Shown piece after piece: positions 49,634 to 60,298 of a stretch of DNA of 64,000 nt (position 1 is the stretch's first letter; each line of letters starts with the position of its first letter). The notes under the pieces were generated by a model. That model searched no databases. It was not told where the DNA came from and worked only from the letters and a program-made list of their open reading frames with translations. Origin of the DNA: Polytrichum commune (lineage: Eukaryota; Streptophyta; Polytrichopsida; Polytrichales; Polytrichaceae); contig OX485803.1 in assembly GCA_950295325.1 (NCBI GenBank), positions 15,438,001 to 15,502,000 of the forward strand, given 5' to 3'. The position numbers were made by a program, and so were the translations under genes.

Positions 49634-49804
49634 TTAGTAATCTTCAACGAGTGGTGAAAGGACTTGAAAATTAAGCTATTTGGAAAAATTACATGTTCAG
49701 AGCAAGGTACTTCAGGAATCAATACCTACATCCTCGATTTGCTCAAATTGTTCAGCAACCCACACCGATCTCACTTAAAAAATTCATAGCTAGCTATCCA
49801 ACCT

Positions 49805-50428
49805 ATAAATCGGGGAGAACCAGTAGTTAGTTACAGATGAAGCAGTGGAGTTTGAGAAATAACCGGTTGAAGTTCAAGAATTTAGGAGAATTACCGATCA
49901 CTTTAGAGGAATTCATGGAATATACCTCAAAATTAGTATAGAGAAACCGAAGGACGTCAACATGTAAGGGCATGCCCAGGAGAGATAGTAAGCAACCCGC
50001 CAAAAATAATGTATTATATGGTGTTTAGGGTGTTTGGGGAGCCCTCCATCTTGGGCGGGGCAACTCATCTTGAGTCAGAGCCCACCAAAGCCTAGGCATA
50101 CCCCCGGTATAATTAGGAAGCAATCAATAAGACAACGACACCTATTATCTGACATGGGATAAAGTAGGATATCGGAGTATGTGATATTAAAGTAATCTCT
50201 TGGCGGGCCGGAGGAGGGTCGCCATATGAACCATTTATGGCGTTGGAAGGCCTTTACTATACCTGGGCCGGTTCTAAATTATGCCGGACTGGACATTGGT
50301 GGGGCTCAATTTATGCCGGTACCGCCACCTAAGAACCCGGGATGCCCCATTTTTGGCGTTGGCATGCCCCATGGCGAGGCTGCTGGGGACGCCCTAACCG
50401 ATTATACCCAAACAATCTCCCCGATCAC
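49805..50428 (+). mobile_element. MULE-like MITE, AACCGGTT family, split by an H427 element
   Basis: Left part 49805-49967 (ATCGGGGAGAACC...GTCAACATGTAA) and right part 50395-50428 (TAACCGATTATACCC...CCCCGATCAC) belong to one element of the family at 712-936, interrupted by the Harbinger-like MITE at 49968-50394. About 30 bp of the host element next to the insertion is absent, between two AACCG-containing repeats. Flanks resemble a diverged 10 bp TSD ending CCAAC. Confidence 0.75.
49968..50394 (+). mobile_element. Harbinger-like MITE, family H427, copy 3 (427 bp)
   Basis: Ends GGGCATGCCCAGGAG and GCTGGGGACGCCC; TSD TAA at 49965-49967 and 50395-50397. Same length as the copy at 19513-19939. 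It carries the family's GC-rich open frame (from 50226). Inserted in a MULE-like MITE. Confidence 0.88.
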
Positions 50429-52001
50429 TGTACCCAACATGCATCATGTGCCGCCCTATGATCGATTTGTCATCACGTGTTTCATCAATCATTTCAAATC
50501 ATTTGAGCCACAAGAGCCTGCCAAAAAGCCAGCCTAAGTTATAGCAAAGGACCCATTTGTACCCATGACCTATAAAAGGGGTAGTGCCTAACCTAAAAAT
50601 CAGCCCACCGGGTATTTCGGGCACTGCATTCATTAAGCGGACACTTTTCTCTTGGCACCCCCTTTTCTCTTGTACAATATGAAACATGCAATTAGTGTGG
50701 GATGTTTAGCAAATCCAAATCGTGTCCATAGCCACTTTCCTCATAGTTCTTCAGAGCTTAGTTTGTATAATACGTCCATTGTCAAAGTGAAGTTTTTGTG
50801 AGTTATTAATTGATCACATAGGTCTTCCCAACTGTGTAATTGATTAATCACGTATAGGTTTCCAACGTTTGTGTTGATTATTGCATGTAGAATGGTTAAC
50901 AAAATTTGAGCACGTGTCCGATCCCATTTTAACACCTGTTTTTTTGTGTTTGTTCTTAGGTTCACGCCTAACCATACACCACTCAAGTATAGGTGTTTTT
51001 ATTCAAGATTGAACACCGAATTAGACACGACACCTTACTACCCTTATGTTCACCGGGGTCAAATTGAGCGGACTTTGCCTAGGGTAAGTGGCATGTGGAG
51101 TTCGACTCAAGCCCAATTCAGACAAGCTCCCGGACAAAGTGTAAGCAATGACTTCCCAACCAACCTTTCATCCCCCCAAAGTGCTTCCACACCATCATGC
51201 CATTGTGTGTGCCATCCAGTTCATCAGATGTGGTTTCTGACTTGCCAATGGCCCTAACCAACCCAAACCAAACAAACAGAAGTGTCCCTTCTCCGAAGGA
51301 CAAGTTTGGAGCCACCCCTTAGGCAAGACCTATCAACTTCTCCATCTTATCCATTGAAGTGTCTACATTGGTTGGTAACATGACAGGTTGACGAAGTGGA
51401 CAAACCCTAGGCTTGAACAATGCATTGGATAAGATTGTTTTTCCAGTCAATGACCTTTGACAATCTTTTATCCAAACATTGATATGAACTAGACCTTAGG
51501 TCCCTGTGTGAAGTGGTATGTCCCAACCTCCATGCTATCAGCGGCTAAGATTGCACGGATTGACCTCAAGTGACTCAGAACTTGTGAAGCGTCCCTCATA
51601 CTAGACTAAAAATATTACTATTATTACTATTATTTTAAAAATTAATAATAATCTGAACTAAGGTACAGTAAGTAGTATCTACTGCACTGAAGGAGGGAGA
51701 AATGCTAGAGTAATTAACAACACCTAATTTGGTACTGAATGAGGCAAACAGAGTCACAAAGCCTGTTTGCATCTGAAGGACAATGAGGGAAGTCTATTTG
51801 TTGCATGTCAGTCTAACTTAGACTTTTGCAATGATTGAGAGGGCAAGAGGCTCGTGGGAGAAACGTGAGGGAGAATTTTTCTTTTGAGGAGACCTTTCCT
51901 GCCTTTATGCTCATCTAAATCCCAGGGTTTTCATTGCAATTTTAGCCAGCAGATCCTGCGGCAGTCTGACAAGAAAATGAAGAAGAAGGTTGGAAACAAT
52001 A
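50429..52001. other. Gene-free stretch with dispersed-repeat remains
   Basis: No gene recognised. 50700-51010 matches an unclassified dispersed repeat also seen at about 35320-35600 and 60310-60720: AGCAAATCCAAATCGTGTCC, ATAGCCA.TTTCCTCATA, TTCAGAGCTTA and, at the end, ATACACCACTCAAGTATAGG. The remainder has only short frames without motifs. Confidence 0.45.
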
Positions 52002-52216
52002 TTGATCGGGGGAGAACCGGCAGTTAGTTGCAGATGAACCGGTTGAGTTTGAGAAACAACCGGTTGAAGTTCAAGACTGCAGGAAAATTACCGATCGTTT
52101 TAGAGGGATTTAGAGAATATACCCAGATTTGATAAAGGAAAACCGGAGGATGTCAACATGTAACCGGTTGGACTTGCAAACACTGGGAGTTCAACCGATT
52201 ATGCCTCCCCGATCAC
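52002..52216 (+). mobile_element. MULE-like MITE, AACCGGTT family, copy 3
   Basis: Ends TTGATCGGGGGAGAACC and CTCCCCGATCAC; the interior closely follows 712-936. Imperfect flanks GGTTGGAAA and GGTTGAAAA (about 51988-51997 and 52218-52226) may be a diverged TSD. An inverted fragment of the same family, from CCGGGGAGAATTTTTGG to AAGTCCAAGTTCC, follows at 52323-52395. Confidence 0.75.
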
Positions 52217-52399
52217 TGGTTGAAAAGCAAGCATGCTTCCTCGATCCAATGAAGGTGGTAAAATTGGTATACTTTTCCCACAAAGAACTGATTGTATCAC
52301 AAGCTCCTCATGAGTCAAGGCCACTGTCCGGGGAGAATTTTTGGAGCAGAATCGGTGAGATCCTAGTGTTTCCAAGTCCAAGTTCCAACCCGGCACACT

Positions 52400-53607
52400 G
52401 ACAGCATCATCTTTCGGTTTTCCTTTCTTCTTTCGAGGCACATTCCATAGATCCCTCTGAAATGGTGGGTAAATTTCCTGAAGTCTTGGAATTTGATCCG
52501 TTATTTTTCAAAGTCAACCAATCCATCTGTAACTAGCAGTCTGTTCTCCCCGTTCATTGCTCATGACGTGCAAACGCAAGAAGCATTTGAACTCTTCTGT
52601 GCGATCAAATGTGAAGTGATGCACCTCCTGAAGTTAGTGCCACGAGCCATTGTGGTTCATGCCAAGGTAAAAATATTGTCACCTCTCTTCGAAGCGAGAG
52701 GCGTGTCGTAGTTTTTTTTTTCGGGGTTTCCATTCATTGTTTACTCCAAGAATCATATGTCTAATTTACTTTTGTCACGACGGAGATTCCTTGTTCTTCC
52801 TTTTGTTCTGTATCGATTTGCTAAATCTATTTGGCACGGGAGTGGGGTAGTAAGATATCTAAGCATTATGTGGTCACTCTTCTATATTCAACATCAATAT
52901 ATGAGTGGTATGTGGCAAGGCTCGTAGTTAGCAAGAGAGACCTAAAACACAAGTGTTTGTATGAAATTAGATTTTGTGCTCAAATTGTGGACACCGTTCT
53001 TGCTTCAATAGCTAATTAAATTGGGAGGGCCTACATGATTGATTAAGAGTAAGAGGATCTTCACTTTGACTCTTTGATAACTTTCGCATCTCAATTCTAT
53101 TTCTCTATGTCAAAATGGCGATCTTCGTGAGTTGCAATTGTTAATTGGATGACCTAATCATACCAATTGTCAAGATTCTTGATGGATTTGGAAATGTCCA
53201 CGTTAGGGTCACAAACCTTAGTGGCTAATGAATAAAGTTTCGATTGGGGACCCAACAAACAAGACCTACTCCACCATAAACAATTGAGGTACAACATGTT
53301 TGCTGTTAATTCTTTGAAGTGACATTACTAAGTTAGTATGTCTTTAGGGTGCACTTGCAAAGGATAGGTCCTATTTCAAGAAGATTCCTCTCATGTTATG
53401 TGTAAGTATAATCGCACACCATTTCTCAAGGTGCGTTTACACACAACCACTGTTTCGGTGGTTGATAATTGTAGTTTATTTTCTTTAGTTATGATTTTGA
53501 AGGAGAAGGGCGGAAAAGGGTGTATTGAAGACAACCACAACCACATATGTTCTTACTTGCCCATCTACAATACAAGGTGTCCACTTTTTGTCTAATTAAT
53601 GTGGGTT
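52400..53607. other. Gene-free stretch with dispersed-repeat remains
   Basis: No gene recognised. 52850-53130 contains TATATGAGTGGTATGTGGC, an ACACAAGTGTTT block and GCATCTCAATTCTAT...AGTTGCAATTGTTAATTGGATGA, matching an unclassified repeat with other pieces at 16420-16480, 58560-58640 and 60480-60560. Confidence 0.45.
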
Positions 53608-53677
53608 ACCATTTGGAATTACGCATTGATATAGCATTTTACTCAGAGTATCATCCTTTACCAAAATAACATAAGCT

Positions 53678-54042
53678 CACTAAATATGATATTTAGTGTC
53701 ATGAATTCTACTTGTCTTGGTCAATACTAATTGTCAATTGCGGTATAGTGTCACCAACACTAAATGTTAACCCAACATTATTTGTCATTCCTTGTCATTT
53801 CTGGGGGGATTATACATTTACGGTGTTGCAATTACTATCACTGAACAAACTTATTTTCATCCAAATTTCAATCATCAATGACAACATTTCATCACAACTT
53901 GATGACAAGAGAAGGTAGGGTTTTTCCCAATGGATGAACCCTTCCATCATCCATGACAACATATGTTCGCTTATTCATAAGAAGTGTCATCCAAAAAGTT
54001 ACCATAATGACATAAAGTACCATATGACACTAAATATGATAT
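53678..54042 (+). mobile_element. MITE with palindromic ends, CACTAAATAT family, copy 4
   Basis: Begins with the palindrome CACTAAATATGATATTTAGTG and ends with a partial one, GACACTAAATATGATATA. The interior matches the copies at 23804, 25287 and 29387. It is embedded between inverted 43 bp sequences at about 53608-53652 and 54046-54088 that contain GAATTACGCATTGATATAGCATTTTACT and its complement. Confidence 0.7.
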
Positions 54043-54396
54043 ACTCCCAGTAAAATGCTATATCAATGCGTAACTCCAAATAGTATGCATTTTACTGAGA
54101 GTATATTATATTTAGTGCATACTAAACTACACTAATTATGCACACCAAAGAATATGATATACCTTAGTAAAAAATGATAATGTCGATTAAAAGTCATAGT
54201 AACACATAACTCTGAATGGTTACCCACACTGATTAGACAATTTGGTGTAGTTGGGAGTAGTTGCAATGGTCGTATTTTACTTTCTTTGGCTCTATTTTGT
54301 TTGTAGTTGCTGAATGGCACTTGGAGAAAACTTTAAGGCCAAAGCATGGAAGAGAATTTGTAGGAGATCATCATATTCATAAGACAACCTTCCCAC

Positions 54397-55621
54397 CAGG
54401 GCATAAAATTGACACCCTGGGGGTGTATTTTGCTTCCTAGAGTGTCCTAGGACACCCAAATCTCAAACAGGGTGTCCCCGAGGACACCCAAAAATCCTAC
54501 AAGGGTGTCCTTTTTACACCCAAAAAAAATTCAGGGTGTCCCCTGTACTTGTAGGGCCTATCAGCGTATATGTTTGACAAAGTTTTTGCAAGTTTTTCTT
54601 TTTTGACACGCAAAAACTTGCACAAAAAAAAAATGCACGTCAATTGACACGCACATTCTAGAAATTGACACGTACTGTGACTTGTGAAGAAAAAAATCAC
54701 ACGTCAATTGACACACTAGAAATTGAAATGACATGTATTACTTGAGTACTATAAAGTGCAGCTCAAGTATCCGGAAAACATAACCCATAACAGTAGGAGA
54801 ACTTCCTACACTCACTCACATACTTAAGTTCAACTTTGCTCTTGCAATTTCCTTTGTAACCGGGAGCTAGGACGGTGAATGGAGAGTGAGACTAACTAGG
54901 AACATGGCGAGGCAAATGTTTCTATCACCGTGGTGCCTCCACATCCTCCACTCAATATGAGTTTTTTCTTGCTTCCAACCAATGTGAGTTTTTCTTGCTT
55001 TTCAACCAAAACTGTTTTGAGCAATTCCCTTTGAATCACATGCTTCTACATATATGTTGATATTCTGACGGTGGGTGATAGATCCAGACTTTTGAGCTTA
55101 GTATTCCTTGTCCATTCATTCGAGCTTGGTGTCTTAAAATGCACCAAGCTTGGATGGTTTATTCTTCCAATTTGGACTATGTTGGAAGATATCCTCATAT
55201 GACAAAGTTGTGGCAAGCTGTTCTTGTAATTCCTGCTAGTACAGCTTCTTGTGAGAGAGGATTTTCTACTCAAAATCATATTAAATCTACTTTACGGTGT
55301 AGTTTGGTATTAGAGACTTTGGAAGCACAAATGAGAGTTGCAATGGCAAAAATCCCCATAGAGGCCATTGACTTTGAACAAGTATGGGTAAAGTGGTGTG
55401 CTATGAAAGGCCGTTGCTTGTAGGTTTGATTTGCATTGCAAGTTATGATATGTAGTGATTTTTTTAATTTTTAATTGAAATTTTGAAATGATATTATATA
55501 TTTTTCAAAATTGTACCTATTTTGACCAAAAAAAAAATTTAAGAGAAATTTATGAGGACACCCAAAATTTGGGACAGGGTGTCCCCTGGAAATTTGGCTA
55601 GGGTGTCAAATTTATGGCCTG
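54397..55621 (+). mobile_element. hAT element, deletion derivative retaining the C-terminal dimerisation domain
   Basis: 1225 bp, perfect 8 bp TSD CTTCCCAC at 54389-54396 and 55622-55629. TIRs CAGGGCATAAAATTGACACC and CAGGCCATAAATTTGACACC differ at two positions over 22 bp. Terminal regions are dense in GGTGTCC/GGACACC motifs. The frame 55139-55423 (94 aa) encodes the hAT dimerisation domain: YPHMTKLWQAVLVIP, STASCERGFSTQN, a LETLEAQMRVAM helix. The zinc finger and DDE core are missing, so it must be mobilised in trans, if at all. Confidence 0.9.
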
Positions 55622-55629
55622 CTTCCCAC

Positions 55630-58600
55630 TACAATCCACGAACATGCTTTCCTCGAATCCACTCTTCAACTATCTTGGTGATTCGGTTGTTTGTAAACAG
55701 AAGAAAAAAATTGGTAGTTGTGATCGAAAGTGGGCCCAAACCACAACTCAACCACCGCAGTCATAGTCGTTGTGTGTAAACGCACTGTCAAGCATCCAAG
55801 TATTCCTTTGTCAAAACAATTCCGCCGACTTCATCTTTATTGGGAGTCATTTTCCTTGCTCAATGCGGCCAGATACCCACATCGCATTCAAGTGAGCAGG
55901 ATACCTCTATTTTATAAGCTGATATATGCAACAGAGCACATTGTAGGAGTATCTCTCAAGGAAAGGGCGTGGAACGTGAAGATGCGCAGTAAATTTGGTA
56001 AGTTGCAACTTCAACGAGACGCAGGATCACGTATTGTCGCCGTAGACTCTTAGAAAATGGGTAAAAACAGCCGGCTGATTTGATGAGGAAGATTGATTTC
56101 GAACTTTATGAGAACAGTTTTGCGATCTTTAGGCATTTGTGGTCATACGCAAACTTTGCACCTTCAGTCACTAGGATTTCATTTCACTTTGAGGTGCTAA
56201 ACTTCTTCTCTCCTCGGTATTAAATTTATTGCAATTAAGGCATTCACATCCAAATCAGTATTATTACTTGATTCTTGGCTAAATAAGCTTATTAGCAAGT
56301 TAGTCAATTTGTTGTAAGCAGTTTAAGGGATTGAATGGCACTTAATCCTTTTCGGCTATTTTGACAAATCCAACCGTATGGATGTTTGAAGTTTAGAGAT
56401 GACTACTCGCGGTCCAAGTTTGGAACGTTGAAGCTTAGGATTGTCTACAGTGGTCTTGAGAGGCAGGAGTTTAGAAATTCAATTAGGGATAGAAATTTAA
56501 ATTAAGGACAGTAGGGGTTAGCACCTCTGACGGAGATGTTGTGCACTTTCAAGCTCTAAAATTGCTGAAAAGAACATCTAATTGCTAATCCAGAACAAAC
56601 TGGCAATATTTGTCACTTTTTATTACTGTAAACACACTGTTCTTGGCACATTATACTACACCTTTCCACACTATTCGTAGCCAAAGATCACACGCCTACG
56701 TCCCAAACCCGATGTAAGTGTCACACTCCCTGCACATCAACATGGATATGGAAACGAATGATAGAATCATAAATACGATAGTGAGGTAACGCACAGAAAC
56801 TGTCGCAGAACGATGGCTCATATCAAGTGTTGCGATTGTCAGTCTTTGAAGTCGCCAGGCTGAAGCTTCAGCGGCAACTCCTACTGCCCTTCCTCTTTCA
56901 AATCCTAGCCAAAGACACAGGCAAAACAAAAAACGAGACAGCAGGCAAAAAATCTGAAAACCATCAACCTTTTGAAACCACAAGAAATGATATACATATG
57001 GAGCTCATTCTGCCGATCCGATGTTCGAAAGCACGTTAGGGTGAGTGAACGAGAAGAGTGTGATGTGTGGCGGGGAGTTGATGGAACCCTCAGACCTATA
57101 CTTCTCGGTAGCTTTGTTTCTTCACAGCCCAGACTCGTCTTGACCATTCCCATCGCCTCCACGCAACAACTGGAAACCGTTTCTGCAAACCCTTGGCAAG
57201 ACCGCGCAAGCAGTCCTACCTCAAGGGACGGAAACAGAAGGGTTCGGTATACATGGAGGATCCAGGAGCCAAGACTAAGGCTCAGATTTGGCTAACAGGC
57301 ATCACGGAGATATGCACAACCCAGCCTTATGCACACTCTTGCTCGCTCACTCACCCCAACTGCTTTCCTCTTCCTTTCTGCTACAGCTGCGAGATTTGTA
57401 AACATTGAGATATCTCCTGACTGTTACGACGACACCCTCGCACACACATCAAGACTTGGAACACTACTTCTAGGTAGATGAAGTGGCGAATGAGGTGAAA
57501 CACGAACTAACTATATTCTCTACTCTTGCAATCGATTCATAACTTTGAAGCAGGTCTAGATCGCACACAACATGAGACATCACATGCAAAAGAACGGACT
57601 TCAAACAGAAATACAAATGTTCCATAAGTGGGAAGTACACTCTAGCAAAACCTAACCCTAACCCTAACCCTATTACTAACCCTAAATCTTGGTTTACATG
57701 TGGACAGCCTTAAATTTTTAGTTTGTGTCTTTAAGGTAGGGCATACCAACGCTGCTAACTTCACGTGCGTTTTTTGTCTCAGTAACTTAGATAAGATCGC
57801 AAATTATTTTCATATGGTTAACAATTGTGAATCATGAAGATTGTTTTTCAAGTGTCAACAATGGAGTTAAGATGCAAAAGTTATGAGAGGTCATGGTGAA
57901 GATTCTTCTTTCTCTTTGAATGATCAAATAGATCCTCCCGGTTGTGTTAACTATTGAACCTTGAAGGATGACTTTATTGAGCACATAGTCTAATCTCATC
58001 ATAACAAGTGTCCTCTTGGTATTCATTCTTTACTACAAGGCTTGTCATACACCGCTCATATATAGGCATTTGCATAAGACTAGAGTTGGATTAAGGTCCT
58101 CATGTCTTATGGAAATCAAAGTTTAAAATTTTTAAAAACTAAAAAAACCCACAATACTAATTATGTTCCACACATTCGTTCTAGATAAGCACTCCAAGTC
58201 CTATGATCTAAACTAATATTTTGACAAATACACAACTTTTTTTTTTTTTTGAAGTTGAAGCTAAGATTCTATTGGTCAAAGATTGTGGGATATTGACAAT
58301 TGATCCCTTCTAGAGGAGGAGGTTAAAACTCCTCCCTCAATCTAATATACATTGGAGCATGTTGGGTGGTGATGGTGGTGAGGCCGTTACACTCTTAGTG
58401 CCCATCATTGCCAACAATTTTCAATCGTCCCTATTAATACTAATTTAAAAAAGAAATGGTAGGTGCGTAGAGGCAAGTGGCAACGGATGTAGAATACCCA
58501 ACAAAATATCGGAATATGTGATCATTTTGAATTATTGAAGAGAATCTTCACTTTGAGCTTTTATAACTTTTGCATCTCAACTCCGATTTTGAGACTTGAA

Positions 58601-60228
58601 ATGATAATCTTTGTGATTCACAACTACTAATCTTTAACTGAAGATTCAATTCCCAATGGGTCCAACAACCAAAATTCGTTGCAAATTGGAAGCATTCACT
58701 AGAACTACACATCTTAATGTTCTTTTGACAACACAAAGTCAACAATATGATAATTCTCCACACAAGTCATGTTAGGTGAAAGAAAAACATCCTTTGAGCA
58801 ATTGGAAAAAATAAATATGTTAAACGCAAGAAAGGTTATTTCATCAAGCAAAACCCACGAGAATATTCCAACCAACATGAATTGAATTAGCCGGCCTTCC
58901 TTTTCTTGAAGAAAACATTTGTGACATTTTTATCTGCCATGTGATGTTTTCATGAATATTGTGTTCAAATATACAAATCATGAAATAAATAGGCCTTCAT
59001 TACATATACAAGTCATTGGGGATGATTTTCATATGACAATAACAAGTGAAACGTAAATTGGATGAAACTAGCACATGAATTGCAAATTTTCGTGTAAACT
59101 TTATGGCCCCCTTTGTACATCTACCTTTACTCCAAAAAATTTAATAACATGTTGAAATGTACACACTAGAGAAAAACGGCCAGGGATTTGTGGCACTCAA
59201 GTAAAGTCATCTGATAACAAAAACTTGATGAGTCCATTAAGAGGCTTGGATGGAGCTTGCTTTAGGGAAGAACCTCTGTGTTGGCATGCACCCCCCCCCC
59301 AATGTCCCCTCCTAGTTATTATCAACGACTATTAATTTGTAAATAGGATGGAGGTGGCAAGGGCCACAATGTGTTTATTTATTTATTTATTTTGCAGGAC
59401 TATTTTTCTTAACCTTCCACCAAGACCATGATGTGGCCTTGGATTCCAACATAAGTTATTTTGAAAAATGATGCAAATTGTCCAACCGTGTAACATGTGG
59501 ATAAGTGGCTATGACGTGTCAATATAGATATTATTATTTTTGAATAATTTGATTTCTTTAATACACATGTGACTTTTAACACATTTGTTGTATGTTTGAT
59601 TATGAATAATGCTAATAGATTGAAATGGAAATTTATAATTTTCTTAAACATTATATATATTTTGAGATCGATGTTACAAATTTAATTCTTAAATGACTAT
59701 ATTTCATAAACTTATTATTTATCAAATTAATTGCATAATTTTAGAAATATGTAAATATGATCAAGATGGCAAATAGTAAGGTTAGATTGTATTTAAAAAC
59801 TATAATTTTTTTAGTACACATTATCTTACCATGGTCATCCAAAATACATTTTTTGATTTAATTGCTATTTTATTTTATCCATCCCTTTTATATTAACTGA
59901 AAAAAAAAACATTATATCTTATTCCTTATATAATTATGTTCGTTATCTATATCATGTTTTATGATTGTCACCATGCTCACCATATCATCATGAATTATAA
60001 TGTTACTATTCAATGAATTCCAACACAACATTCATGTATGTGGACCTTAACTAGTTTTTTTTTTGTTTTGTTTAAAATAGATGCATGTAGGACATACATT
60101 ATGAGAAGATTGGACCTTGTGCTCAAAAACATAATCACTGTTTTAGATTTAGTCATTACATAGTTAGATGTCTTGTACAATCAGTGAAAGGAAATAAATA
60201 GTTAATTCATCAATTAACCACTTCCTCT
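55630..60228. other. Gene-free stretch
   Basis: About 4.6 kb with no recognised gene. The plus-strand frame 55730-56053 (107 aa) and frames around 56700-57400 have balanced composition but no motif I know. Three CCCTAA units at 57653-57670 are too few to call a telomeric insertion. A T run (58237-58250), a C run (59290-59300) and dispersed-repeat fragments at 57820-58110 and 58500-58780 complete the content. 59300-60200 is very AT-rich. Confidence 0.4.
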
Positions 60229-60241
60229 AGAATACGAAACA

Positions 60242-60285
60242 AGAAGAAGAAGAAGAAGAAGAAGAAGAACTCCGGTCTCCGGAGA
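60242..60285 (-). mobile_element. 44 bp tail-only LINE insertion
   Basis: A perfect 13 bp direct repeat AGAATACGAAACA at 60229-60241 and 60286-60298 flanks 44 bp made only of (GAA)9 and the CTCCGGTCTCCGGAG hairpin. On the minus strand this is exactly the 3' terminus of the LINE at 43738 (hairpin, then TTC repeats). It is read as an extremely 5'-truncated target-primed insertion. Confidence 0.8.
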
Positions 60286-60298
60286 AGAATACGAAACA

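Noticed and set aside
55730..57408. Possible unknown gene with several 70-107 aa frames
   Set aside because: Frames are short, on both strands and share no consistent splice chain or family motif.
57650..57672. Interstitial telomeric repeat
   Set aside because: Only about three CCCTAA units, and plant-type arrays are usually CCCTAAA; too short to interpret.
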